From Hydrogenobacter sp. (GTDB taxonomy: Bacteria > Aquificota > Aquificia > Aquificales > Aquificaceae): a stretch of 41,446 nt of DNA. The translations under genes and the position numbers were made by a program. The DNA is taken from the NCBI GenBank assembly GCA_041287335.1, contig JBEULM010000009.1, forward strand, positions 1 through 41,446. Reading direction: 5' to 3'. Of the stretch, positions 1 to 7,742 are shown one piece after another; within the stretch, counting starts at the first letter, position 1; every line of letters starts with the position of its first letter. The notes beneath the pieces are model-generated. The model was not told the origin of the DNA and ran no database searches. It saw only the letters and a program-made list of their open reading frames with translations.

Positions 1-180
1 CAAAGAACTCTTTATGGGAAGCTTCAATGTTTGACTTGCTACATGATAAGACACTAAAAGGAAATAGGGAAAGTCCCTCAAGGAAAGTCCCTTTATATCC
101 TCCATAAAACTCACACTTTTTATGCGTGCTTCATAGATACCCCCTTTCCCTATCCATTTGCCACATATATAAAGTCTCAT
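1..180 (-). CDS. 5' part of an unknown gene coupled to pabC, possibly PabB (chorismate-binding enzyme)
   Basis: A stop-free frame of 60 codons runs from an ATG at 180 down to the left edge, so only the N-terminus is visible. The ATG overlaps the stop of the aminotransferase gene upstream as ATGA, which strongly suggests translational coupling in one operon. The peptide begins MRLYICGKWIGKGGIYEAR and later reads DFPYFLLVSYHVASQ. A short N-terminal region followed by a 'F-L-L-V-S-Y' strand would suit aminodeoxychorismate synthase component I, the natural partner of PabC in p-aminobenzoate synthesis, but that is inferred mainly from the neighbour. No catalytic motif lies in the visible part. It could equally be another enzyme. 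I am confident it is a gene and unsure what it encodes. Confidence 0.6.
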   Translation of the reverse strand, partial: MRLYICGKWIGKGGIYEARIKSVSFMEDIKGLSLRDFPYFLLVSYHVASQTLKLPIKSSL

Positions 181-917
181 TCCACGTTTTCTTCCTCAAT
201 TAGCTTTTTGAGATATAAGGCAAGGTCCCAATTTATAAGGAAATCCCTATCTTCCAGCTTTCTAACGGGTAAAATACCTATCAAGCTGTTGGTTAAAAAG
301 ATATGATCAGCCCCGAATACGTCATCAAGTCTTAAGGGTACTTCCTCCACTTTGACTTTATCCATAATGGTTTGAAGTGTAGTACCAAAAAGGAGACCGG
401 ATTCCCTGTGAGGTGTATAGAATGTATCCTTTTTTACGAGTATGATATTAGCCGAAGAGCATTCGGTTATGTAACCGCCCTCATTCAGTATTAAACCATC
501 GTAATAACCCCTTTGTATGGCATCCCTCTTTACTATCAGGTTCAAGAGATAGTTGAGGGTTTTGTGCCTGATAATTGGATCCGAAGAGTGTCTTACTATG
601 CGCGATATACAAATATGTGCGGGATCATATACAGGTTTGTATTTGTATACGAAAATCTTCAGTTCCCCCTTTGATGGAAGCTCGTAGTGTCTTGGTCCAC
701 CATAAGATGCGAGACATACCTTCACATACGCGTTCTTTCTGCCTTTAACTTTTGCCTCTATCTTTCGGAAGAAGGTTTCAAAATCAGGGCAAGGTATGCT
801 AAAGTATCTTGCGCTCTTTGAGAGTCTCTCGTAATGACGCATGAGCTTTTTGGTCCTTCCCATGTACAGTATAGTCTCAAAAAGACCCTCACCGTAGAAA
901 AAGCTCCTGTTGACCAT
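177..917 (-). CDS. pabC: class IV PLP aminotransferase, probably aminodeoxychorismate lyase
   Basis: This is a fold-type IV PLP enzyme of about 246 residues. It starts MVNRSFFYGEGLFETIL, the usual opening of PabC and branched-chain aminotransferases. The expected PLP lysine is K119 in RHKTLNYL, and the conserved EGGYITECSSANI segment binds the cofactor. The short length, the GEGLFET opening and the coupled downstream gene favour 4-amino-4-deoxychorismate lyase (p-aminobenzoate for folate) over branched-chain or D-amino-acid transaminase, but these families are hard to separate by eye. The frame extends back to 968, but that would run through the divergent promoter into the rnr start, so I chose the ATG at 917. 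No Shine-Dalgarno sequence precedes it. A TATAAT box lies 15 bases upstream of the ATG, suggesting a very short leader. Confidence 0.75.
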   Translation of the reverse strand: MVNRSFFYGEGLFETILYMGRTKKLMRHYERLSKSARYFSIPCPDFETFFRKIEAKVKGRKNAYVKVCLASYGGPRHYELPSKGELKIFVYKYKPVYDPAHICISRIVRHSSDPIIRHKTLNYLLNLIVKRDAIQRGYYDGLILNEGGYITECSSANIILVKKDTFYTPHRESGLLFGTTLQTIMDKVKVEEVPLRLDDVFGADHIFLTNSLIGILPVRKLEDRDFLINWDLALYLKKLIEEENVE

Positions 918-962
918 AGAGGTTTCTGTTTTATTATATAATTCTCTTCTAAAATGGCACAA
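910..962. promoter_or_regulatory. shared divergent promoter with palindromic -10 (pabC / rnr)
   Basis: The ten bases 933-942 (ATTATATAAT) are a perfect palindrome and supply a TATAAT box on each strand. On minus, TTGTGC (962-957) lies 18 bases upstream of TATAAT (938-933) and the pabC ATG is at 917. On plus, TTGACC (910-915) lies 16 bases upstream of TATTAT (932-937), or further from TATAAT (937-942), and the rnr ATG is at 954. Both start codons fall within about 15 bases of the -10. The two polymerases could not bind at once, so the pair should be transcribed alternately. This is read from the sequence and the start points are predicted. Confidence 0.55.
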
Positions 963-3050
963 GATCACATAACAGAGAATGAGGTTCTTGATCTGCTAAA
1001 AAAATCCCAAAAACCCTTGCACTTTGAACAGATACTCAAAGAGCTTGGGCTTGGAAGAGAAGACAGGAAACTGCTTAAAAAACTCCTAAAGTCACTAAAA
1101 AAAGCCAACAAAATAACTGTAGAAAGGGGAAGATATAAACTCACTGAAGAGGAAATAGTCACCGGTACAGTGATCCCTTATCCGGCTGGATTTGGATTCC
1201 TTCAGATAGGTGAGGGTAAAAAGGATATATATATACCACCTTTTGAGATGGTCAAAGTTTTTGGGGGTGATGTGGTAAAGGCGAGGATAGTTGAGTTTAA
1301 GGGGAAAAAAGAGATCAGGATAATCAAGGTATTAAAAAGGGGCAAAAAGGAAATAATTTGCAAGATAATAAAGGGTAAGACCTGCTATGGTGTACCTCTT
1401 TACGAAAGCCCTCATCAGAAAATACAGCTGAGTAAAGAAGAGTGTGAAAACCTAAAAAGAGATACCATAGTTGTGGTTCGCATAAAAGAGTATCCCAAAG
1501 ATGGTACTCCTGCAAAAGGATACGTAAAAGAGGTGATAGGACATCCCGAAGAGAAGGTTCTGATAATAGACTTACTCGTTAGGAAGTACGACCTTCCCAT
1601 ATCTTATCCTGACGAAGTGCTAAAAGAGGCTCAGAAGATCAAGCTGAATATAAAGAAAGAACTAAAGAGGAGGGATCTGAGGGATCAGGTGTGTTTTACC
1701 ATAGATCCAGAAAGGGCAAGGGATTTTGACGATGCGGTAGCTATAGAGCATACCCCTGAAGGGCATTATAGACTGTGGGTGCATATAGCTGACGTATCTT
1801 ACTTCGTAAAAGAAGGTTCTCATATAGATAAAGAGGCTTTAAGAAGGGGTTTTACCTTTTACCTTCCGGATAGAGCTCTGCACATGCTTCCGGAAAGACT
1901 ATCCTCCGATGTATGTAGTTTAAAACCCAATGAGGACAGACTTACATTCACCTGCGAAATGCTCTTTGACAATAAGGGAAATCTGCTAAGCTACGATATA
2001 TACGAGAGTGTGATAAGAAGCAAAGCACGCCTCACTTATGACGAAGCTCTCAAGCTCATAGTAGGTGATCCCGCTCTTGAAGAAAAGTATCCACACCTTG
2101 TGAAACCCTTAAGGCTTATGGAGGATCTGTACAGAATATTAGCTAAAAAGCGCTGGGAGAAGGGGAGCATTGATTTTGACCTTCCTGAGTCTGAGGTTGT
2201 AGTGGATGAATTTGGAGAACCTGTAGCGGTAGTTCCTTATGAGAGACACGTAACCCACAGGATCATAGAGCATTTTATGATATCGGCAAATGAGGTTGTG
2301 GCTATGCATCTGGATCATATGGGATATCCGTGCCTTTACAGGGTGCATGAAAAGCCCGATCCGGAAAAGGTAAAAAATCTACTTGAGATACTTTCCGGTC
2401 TCGGATACAGGATAAAGGGATTTTCTCTTGAACCCAAATTCTTTCAAAAGATAATAGAGGATTTTGAAGGTAGACCTGAAGAAAACTTGGTGAGGTTTTT
2501 AACCTTGAGAAGCATGAAAAGAGCTTATTACTCACCACACAATGTAGGACACTTCGGACTCGCATTGGAACACTACGCTCACTTTACCTCACCTATAAGA
2601 CGCTATACGGATATAATAGTTCACAGGTTACTCAAAAAAGCCATAAGGGGGGAGGATGTGCCTTATGAGGAAACTGTTTCCTACCTTGAGATGGTTGGAC
2701 AGCATCTTTCTATGCGGGAAAGACTCGCAGACGATGTGGAGAGGGAAGCTATAGACTTACTTAAAGTGAGGCTTATAAAAGCACATCTGGGCGAGACCCT
2801 TAGAGGGATAATAACGGGTGTGGTTCCTTTCGGTTTTTTCGTAGAACTGCAGGAGTATCTTACGGAGGGACTTGTAAGTATAAGCACGCTTACCGATGAT
2901 CAATACATTTACGATGAGCCAGCTCATAGGCTCGTTGGGGTTAGAACAGGAAAGGTTTTCAGATTGGGTGATGTGGTCAGAGTGAGGATTGTGATGGTTG
3001 ATGAAGAGAGGGGTAAGATAGAGCTTGAACTTGTGGAGGAAGAGAGATGA
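954..3050 (+). CDS. rnr: ribonuclease R (RNB-family 3'-5' exoribonuclease)
   Basis: RNase R degrades structured RNA processively from the 3' end in the cytoplasm and takes part in rRNA, tRNA and mRNA turnover. The 698 residues show an N-terminal helix-turn-helix (about 1-65), cold-shock OB domains (about 70-215), the RNB catalytic domain from about 240, and a C-terminal S1 domain (about 615-698). The metal site is clear: TIDPERARDFDDAVAIE at 249-265 supplies D251, D257, D259 and D260. SPIRRYTD marks the end of the RNB core. Only one start is possible, because an in-frame stop lies at 939-941. The ATG has no Shine-Dalgarno sequence. Its stop overlaps the next gene as ATGA. RNase II is the alternative, but the N-terminal HTH and C-terminal S1 favour RNase R. 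Confidence 0.95.
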   Translation: MAQDHITENEVLDLLKKSQKPLHFEQILKELGLGREDRKLLKKLLKSLKKANKITVERGRYKLTEEEIVTGTVIPYPAGFGFLQIGEGKKDIYIPPFEMVKVFGGDVVKARIVEFKGKKEIRIIKVLKRGKKEIICKIIKGKTCYGVPLYESPHQKIQLSKEECENLKRDTIVVVRIKEYPKDGTPAKGYVKEVIGHPEEKVLIIDLLVRKYDLPISYPDEVLKEAQKIKLNIKKELKRRDLRDQVCFTIDPERARDFDDAVAIEHTPEGHYRLWVHIADVSYFVKEGSHIDKEALRRGFTFYLPDRALHMLPERLSSDVCSLKPNEDRLTFTCEMLFDNKGNLLSYDIYESVIRSKARLTYDEALKLIVGDPALEEKYPHLVKPLRLMEDLYRILAKKRWEKGSIDFDLPESEVVVDEFGEPVAVVPYERHVTHRIIEHFMISANEVVAMHLDHMGYPCLYRVHEKPDPEKVKNLLEILSGLGYRIKGFSLEPKFFQKIIEDFEGRPEENLVRFLTLRSMKRAYYSPHNVGHFGLALEHYAHFTSPIRRYTDIIVHRLLKKAIRGEDVPYEETVSYLEMVGQHLSMRERLADDVEREAIDLLKVRLIKAHLGETLRGIITGVVPFGFFVELQEYLTEGLVSISTLTDDQYIYDEPAHRLVGVRTGKVFRLGDVVRVRIVMVDEERGKIELELVEEER

Positions 3051-4345
3051 GGTTAACAATTGTGGGTGGTGGATATGTAGGCTTAACCACCGGTATATGC
3101 TTCTCTCACTTAGGACACGAAGTAAAACTTGTAGAGAAAGTGCAAGAAAAAGTAAACATATTAAAGGAGGGTATACTGCCCATATACGAACCGGGACTTG
3201 AGGAGCTTCTCAAAGAGAGCCTGAAGCTCCAAAGGATAAGTTTTACAACTGACTTTGTTGAAGGGCTTGAGTTTTCCGATATCATATTCATATGTGTCGG
3301 TACGCCCCAGCAAGAAGATGGTTCCGCAGACCTCTCACAAGTTGAAGAAGTCGCAAGACTCACCGCACAACACATGAAGTCCTACAAGATCTTGGTGGAA
3401 AAATCTACGGTTCCCGTCAATACGCATAAGCTGGTGAAGAAAACCCTTCAGAGATATATGAAAAGTAAAGTGGAATTTGATGTGGCCTCTAATCCGGAAT
3501 TTCTGAGAGAAGGAAATGCGGTAAAAGATTTCTTAGAACCTGATAGGATAGTTATAGGGGTTGAAAGCGAAAGAGCGAAGGAGATCATGCAGGAACTGTA
3601 CAAGCCCATAAATGCACCTATCATATTCACAGATCCTGCGACTGCGGAACTTATAAAACACGCATCAAATTCTTTTCTTGCTATGAAGATATCTTTTATA
3701 AACATGGTATCTGATTTGTGCGAAAAAACAGGAGCAGATGTAAAGCTCGTAGCTGATGGTATGGGTTATGACAAAAGGATAGGTAGGGCTTTCTTGAATG
3801 CGGGTATAGGCTGGGGGGGGAGCTGTTTTCCGAAAGATGTGAAAGCTTTTATAAAGATGGCTCAGGATTATGGAGTTGATTTTTCCCTTCTTAAGGAGGT
3901 TGAGAAAATAAATGCTAAGAGGATAGAAAGGTTTATTGAGAAAGTCAAAGGTGTGCTTTGGAGTGTGCGAAACAAAAGACTCGCCGTATGGGGACTATCT
4001 TTTAAACCTAATACAGATGATATCAGGGAGGCACCATCTATAAAGATAGTATCGGCACTTCTAAATGATGGAGCGAAACTTCAAGTGTATGATCCGAAGG
4101 CTATGAATAACTTCAAGAGGTTATTTCCAGAAGGTGGAAATCTCGTTTACGCAAGGGACATGTACGAAGCGGTAGAAGGTTGCGAAGCTCTCCTTATACT
4201 CACCGAATGGGAAGAGTTTAAAAACGCTGATCTTGACAAAGTTAAACGGCTTTTGAAACTCCCTATCGTCGTAGATGGCAGAAACATTTATGAGCCTTCA
4301 AAGATGAAAGAGGTAGGCTTTGAGTATTACTGTATGGGAAGGTGA
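3047..4345 (+). CDS. ugd: UDP-glucose/GDP-mannose 6-dehydrogenase family protein
   Basis: The enzyme oxidises a nucleotide sugar (most likely UDP-glucose) to the uronate in two NAD-dependent steps, feeding surface polysaccharide synthesis. The 432 residues open with a Rossmann motif, VGGGYVGLTTG, and carry the family signature WGGSCFPKD with the nucleophilic cysteine at C260. FKPNTDDIREAPS in the C-terminal UDP-binding domain is also typical. It overlaps rnr by ATGA (3047-3050), so translation is probably coupled although the functions are unrelated. A run of eight G (3813-3820) lies just before the catalytic cysteine codon. The exact sugar (glucose, GlcNAc or ManNAc) cannot be decided here. 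The stop codon abuts the polA stop with no base between them. Confidence 0.93.
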   Translation: MRLTIVGGGYVGLTTGICFSHLGHEVKLVEKVQEKVNILKEGILPIYEPGLEELLKESLKLQRISFTTDFVEGLEFSDIIFICVGTPQQEDGSADLSQVEEVARLTAQHMKSYKILVEKSTVPVNTHKLVKKTLQRYMKSKVEFDVASNPEFLREGNAVKDFLEPDRIVIGVESERAKEIMQELYKPINAPIIFTDPATAELIKHASNSFLAMKISFINMVSDLCEKTGADVKLVADGMGYDKRIGRAFLNAGIGWGGSCFPKDVKAFIKMAQDYGVDFSLLKEVEKINAKRIERFIEKVKGVLWSVRNKRLAVWGLSFKPNTDDIREAPSIKIVSALLNDGAKLQVYDPKAMNNFKRLFPEGGNLVYARDMYEAVEGCEALLILTEWEEFKNADLDKVKRLLKLPIVVDGRNIYEPSKMKEVGFEYYCMGR

Positions 4346-6073
4346 TCACTCTTTGAGCCATCTGTCGTTTGTAACGCTTTCCACTTCAACAGGTACTCGT
4401 TTGAGTATTATCTTTCCTGCATGCTTCATAGCCCTTTCTAAAAGATCCCTCACTTCTTCAGCTTTATCTTTTTCGCACTCAACAACTATCTCATCATGTA
4501 CGAGATTTACAACTCGCGCTTTTAACCCCTCTTTCCTTATCTCTGCATCAAACATAAGCACCGAAAGTTTCAAAAGGTCAGCTCCAGAACCTTGTATGGG
4601 ATAGTTCACCGCATCTGGAAAAGTGTGAGCTACGTATCTCCTTCCCAAGAGTGTATATCCTCTTGACTCTCCAAACTCTTTTAGTTCCCTTTTTACTCTT
4701 TCATGCCAGTCTTTAAAGCTTTTGAAGTATTCAAAAAACTTATCCCTTATCCTCTGCGCATCGTCAACTGATATGTCTATACCGTAACTCCTTGCATACT
4801 CAGAAAGCCCCCTCGCTGATATGCCGTATATGAGGCCGAAATTAACCGCCTTGGAAAGTTGTCTTTCTTCTTTGCTAACATCCTCCTCCCTTTTGCCCAA
4901 AAGCACGCTTGCAGTGTATCTGTGAAGATCCCTTCCTTCCCTGAAAGCCCTTATCATCCTTTCGTCACCTACATACTCGCTCGCAAGTCTCAGTTCTATC
5001 TGTGAAAAATCCGATATTATGAGAACTTTTCCTTCCCTCGCTTTGAATATACCTCTCAGTTCCTTTGGTATGTTTTGAACGTTAGGATTTAAGCTTGACA
5101 TCCTGCCTGTTATAGCTCCTATCTGTCTGAACTCGGGATACACGCTATCATCTTTTACAAAGCTCTTTATCTCTTCAAGTTTATCAAGTAACTTCTTTAC
5201 AGCTCTGATTTCAAGGATTTTTTGAACTGTGGGATGATATGTAAACTGGGATAGTACCTTGTCATCTGTGGATATGTTACCTTTTTCAGTTTTGGGAAGG
5301 ACAAGCCCCAGCTTGTTAGTAAGGAACTCTCCGAGCTGTTTTGGAGACATAGGATCTACCCTATTGTGCATCATAAAGTCCATAACGCTCTTTTGGACTT
5401 TCCTCTTATACTCTCTTATAAGATCCTCTAATTTCTGTACGTCTACACATATACCGCTGAGTTCCAATTTGGCAACTTCCTGTACGAAAGCCATCTCTAT
5501 TATGGCGACTGGATTCTTAAGCCCGAATACTTTGGATGTTCTTGTTTTAATTAACGTTTCTTCCTGATGGGAAGTTGCATTTAATCTATCAAGCAGTACA
5601 TAAAAGAGGTCTTTTACCATCTTAACATCAAGAGCTGCATACTCTAATTGCTCTCTTGAGAGTGTTGTCCTTCCCCAGTTGGACAGCTGAAGGCTTTTGT
5701 CCATAACTTCTCCCAAATAGTGCATAGCTACCTTCTGTAAGGAATGTCTATCAATCTCTCCTAAGAGTTGACTCGCTATCATGGTATCAAAAACGGCGTA
5801 AGGTTCAATACCGTATCTGTAAAGAAACTTGAGGTCGTACTTGAGATTATGCCCAACCACACCTTTATCACCAAGCAAGTCCTTTAAAAATTCCACCCCA
5901 TAGTTTACCGTCTCAAAAAGGTCAATGATAAACACTTCTTCTCTGTCACCCAACTGTACAAGTCTGATCTTATCTCCTACCGTCTCTGTATCTAAAAATA
6001 TGTAACTTTCACCACCTAAGCGTTTCTCAACGCTTTTCAATCCCTCTCTTGAAGTTACATAGCTATACTTCAT
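4346..6073 (-). CDS. polA: DNA polymerase I, 3'-5' exonuclease and polymerase domains only
   Basis: This is a family A DNA polymerase of 575 residues, much shorter than E. coli Pol I (about 930) because the 5'-nuclease domain is absent. The proofreading site is intact: DTE at 28-30, N76 and D80 in GHNLKYD, Y145 and D149 in YAALD. Polymerase motif A is SDFSQIELR (D355), motif B is KAVNFGLIYG (408-417) and motif C is HDE (526-528). The size and architecture match the Aquifex enzyme and its relatives, a group published as related to polymerases of thermophilic viruses and of the apicomplexan plastid. A purine-rich AAGGGAG precedes the ATG at 6073. The neighbours give no replication context. The identification is secure; the viral origin comes from knowledge of the family. 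Confidence 0.96.
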   Translation of the reverse strand: MKYSYVTSREGLKSVEKRLGGESYIFLDTETVGDKIRLVQLGDREEVFIIDLFETVNYGVEFLKDLLGDKGVVGHNLKYDLKFLYRYGIEPYAVFDTMIASQLLGEIDRHSLQKVAMHYLGEVMDKSLQLSNWGRTTLSREQLEYAALDVKMVKDLFYVLLDRLNATSHQEETLIKTRTSKVFGLKNPVAIIEMAFVQEVAKLELSGICVDVQKLEDLIREYKRKVQKSVMDFMMHNRVDPMSPKQLGEFLTNKLGLVLPKTEKGNISTDDKVLSQFTYHPTVQKILEIRAVKKLLDKLEEIKSFVKDDSVYPEFRQIGAITGRMSSLNPNVQNIPKELRGIFKAREGKVLIISDFSQIELRLASEYVGDERMIRAFREGRDLHRYTASVLLGKREEDVSKEERQLSKAVNFGLIYGISARGLSEYARSYGIDISVDDAQRIRDKFFEYFKSFKDWHERVKRELKEFGESRGYTLLGRRYVAHTFPDAVNYPIQGSGADLLKLSVLMFDAEIRKEGLKARVVNLVHDEIVVECEKDKAEEVRDLLERAMKHAGKIILKRVPVEVESVTNDRWLKE

Positions 6074-6135
6074 ATTCTCCCTTCAATAGAAATTTATGCC
6101 TCTCAGTCTTTTTAGCGAACTACAGTTTTATCAAC

Positions 6136-6636
6136 TTAGCTTCTAATACCTTTTGTCTGTGCTTGTTTGATTATATTGGAGGTGCTAAACTCAAATATCA
6201 TTGCAACTTCATCGCAGTGCGGAAATTTTACACAGTTTATACACTCACCCCAAACTTTGTGAGGGAGACTCTCCTTTTTTACCTCGTAAAAGTTAAACTT
6301 GCCGAAAAAGCCTGTTGCGTAAGTTAAAACGAAAACCTTTTTTATGCCAAGATCTTCAGCCTCTTGAAGGCTCTTTTCCACCAATAGAGATCCTATACCG
6401 CTGTTTCTTACGTCTTTCCTTACAGCTAAACTTTTTATCTCTGCGAGATCTTCCCAAACTATGTGAAGGGCACAGCACCCGAGAATCTCACCTTCGCGCT
6501 CACATACCCAAAAATCTCTAATATTCTCATATATAGAGTTTAGGCTTCTGGGCAGAAGGATGCCTTCCTTTGCGTACTCGTTTATCAAGGTGTAAATATC
6601 CTGAGCGTCCTTTAAGACTGCCTTTCTCACCATCAT
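6136..6636 (-). CDS. GNAT acetyltransferase, probably short ArgA-type N-acetylglutamate synthase
   Basis: This single-domain GNAT protein of about 166 residues transfers acetyl from acetyl-CoA. The acetyl-CoA loop appears in VRKDVRNSGIGSLLVEK (the R-x-x-G-x-G region). The C-terminal segment LPHKVWGECINCVKFPHCDE, with three cysteines, is characteristic of stand-alone ArgA-like N-acetylglutamate synthases that lack the kinase domain, so a role in the first step of arginine synthesis is likely. The frame extends to a GTG at 6660, but the sequence AGGAAAGACT before the ATG at 6636 is a good ribosome site, so I start there. No other arginine genes are nearby. Another small-molecule acetyltransferase is the alternative. 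Confidence 0.75.
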   Translation of the reverse strand: MMVRKAVLKDAQDIYTLINEYAKEGILLPRSLNSIYENIRDFWVCEREGEILGCCALHIVWEDLAEIKSLAVRKDVRNSGIGSLLVEKSLQEAEDLGIKKVFVLTYATGFFGKFNFYEVKKESLPHKVWGECINCVKFPHCDEVAMIFEFSTSNIIKQAQTKGIRS

Positions 6637-6660
6637 AGTCTTTCCTAAATCTAAATCCAC

Positions 6661-6689
6661 TTGAAAAAGCTGTCAACAGGGGTTAAAAT
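6661..6689 (+). promoter_or_regulatory. sigma-70 promoter of the rpsF operon
   Basis: TTGAAA (6661-6666) and TAAAAT (6684-6689) are separated by exactly 17 bases. The predicted start near 6696 leaves a leader of about 55 bases before rpsF. Confidence 0.7.
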
Positions 6690-6699
6690 AAAAAAATTA

Positions 6700-6751
6700 C
6701 CTCGTTCCTACCAGATAGGTGGGGACCTGAGAAAGTCCAGGAGGTGTTAGG
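6700..6751 (+). promoter_or_regulatory. rpsF leader with two competing hairpins and strong ribosome site
   Basis: The leader carries GGAC and GTCC (a stem around CTGAGAAA, 6723-6738) and, overlapping it, CCTG and CAGG, where the second arm takes in the first bases of the AGGAGG ribosome site. The two stems exclude each other. Many bacteria regulate this operon by S6:S18 binding to its leader. I do not see the published consensus well enough to claim it, so regulation is only suggested. Confidence 0.35.
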
Positions 6752-7084
6752 ATGGCTAAGAGATATTACGAGACCACAAGGTATTATGAGAGCGTCTTCA
6801 TACTCAAACCCACACTTACGGAAGAGGAGGTTCAAAGAAGGCTCCAAGAGATCAGAGATACGGTTCAGAAAAAGGGCGGAGAGATACTTCGTGAGGAAGA
6901 CTGGGGTTTAAAGAAACTTGCCTATCCTATAGGTAATTTTAATCACGGCAGGTACTTTATCTTTCGCATCACCTCTTCAAACCCTCAGCTTCCTAATGAG
7001 CTTGACTTCTATTACAAGATAAATGACGATGTTATAAGGTGGCTTAACTTTCAGGTAAAGGAGAAGGAGGTCAAGAATGCTTAA
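6752..7084 (+). CDS. rpsF: 30S ribosomal protein bS6
   Basis: This is the small-subunit protein bS6, which binds with bS18 to the platform of the 30S subunit. The 110 residues contain the typical opening YESVFILKPTLTEEEV and the core EDWGLKKLAYPIGNFNHGRYFIF, followed by a short charged tail. It begins with an AGGAGG site seven bases from the ATG. It is the first gene of rpsF-ssb-rpsR-rplI, an order found across bacteria, and overlaps ssb by 8 bases. The sequence is normal for the family, with an N-terminal MAKRYYETTRY extension of a few residues. Confidence 0.97.
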   Translation: MAKRYYETTRYYESVFILKPTLTEEEVQRRLQEIRDTVQKKGGEILREEDWGLKKLAYPIGNFNHGRYFIFRITSSNPQLPNELDFYYKINDDVIRWLNFQVKEKEVKNA

Positions 7085-7499
7085 TAAGGTGCTAATCATA
7101 GGTAGGCTTACCAAAGATCCGGTGGTAAGATATCTTCCATCGGGAAGTCAGACTACAGAGTTCTCCATAGCGTACAACAGGAGGTATAAGGTAGGAGAAG
7201 AATGGAAGGAAGAGAGTCACTTTTTTGATGTGAAAGCTTACGGTAAACTGGCTGAAAACCTTGGCACGAAAATATCCAAAGGCTACACTGTGGTCATAGA
7301 AGGAAGGCTGACCCAAGACAGATGGACGGACAAAGAGGGAAAGGCGCAAAGCAGAGTTAGGATAGTCGCAGAGGCGGTAAGAATAATTAACAAACCCAAG
7401 CTTGATGAGGCTCCAGAGGAGGAAGTCCTACCTGACAGTTATGAACACGGGGAGGAAGAAAAACTCTGGAACTCTCAGGATGATGAAATACCCTTTTAA
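7077..7499 (+). CDS. ssb: single-stranded DNA-binding protein
   Basis: SSB protects single-stranded DNA and recruits replication and repair proteins. The 140 residues have an N-terminal OB fold (about 1-108), with MLNKVLIIGRLTKDPVVRY and the GYTVVIEGRLTQDRW strand. An acidic linker follows, ending in the conserved tip DDEIPF, which contacts partner proteins. The start lies inside the end of rpsF with AAGGAGG just upstream. Placement between rpsF and rpsR is the classic arrangement. Nothing unusual is seen. Confidence 0.96.
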   Translation: MLNKVLIIGRLTKDPVVRYLPSGSQTTEFSIAYNRRYKVGEEWKEESHFFDVKAYGKLAENLGTKISKGYTVVIEGRLTQDRWTDKEGKAQSRVRIVAEAVRIINKPKLDEAPEEEVLPDSYEHGEEEKLWNSQDDEIPF

Positions 7500-7511
7500 A
7501 GGAGGTAAAAG

Positions 7512-7730
7512 ATGGAGATAAAAAAGACAGCAAAAAAGGCATGTAAATTCTGCGAGGAAAGGAAGGATCCGAGTTACAGAAACTACGAAGAACTCAAACA
7601 GTTTATGACCGAAAGGGGAAAGATTATAGGAAGGAGGCAAACGGGAGTGTGTGCCAAGCATCAAAGGATATTATCAAGGGAAATAAAGAGAGCGAGACAA
7701 CTTGCACTCTTGCCTTACCTCGTAGCTTAA
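7512..7730 (+). CDS. rpsR: 30S ribosomal protein bS18, zinc-binding form
   Basis: bS18 binds bS6 and 16S rRNA in the 30S platform. The protein has 72 residues with the conserved C-terminal segment [15 protein letters not shown]. Four potential zinc ligands are visible: C11 and C14 (CKFC) and C47 and H50 (CAKH), so this is the C+ version that keeps a zinc ribbon. A full AAAGGAGG lies before the ATG. It sits between ssb and rplI. Confidence 0.96.
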   Translation: MEIKKTAKKACKFCEERKDPSYRNYEELKQFMTERGKIIGRRQTGVCAKHQRILSREIKRARQLALLPYLVA

Positions 7731-7742
7731 AGGAGGTTGCGC

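Noticed and set aside
62-104. Repeated GGAAAGTCCCT units near the left edge, considered as a CRISPR or transposon remnant
   Set aside because: Only two copies close together with no spacer pattern, and they lie inside an open coding frame on the minus strand.
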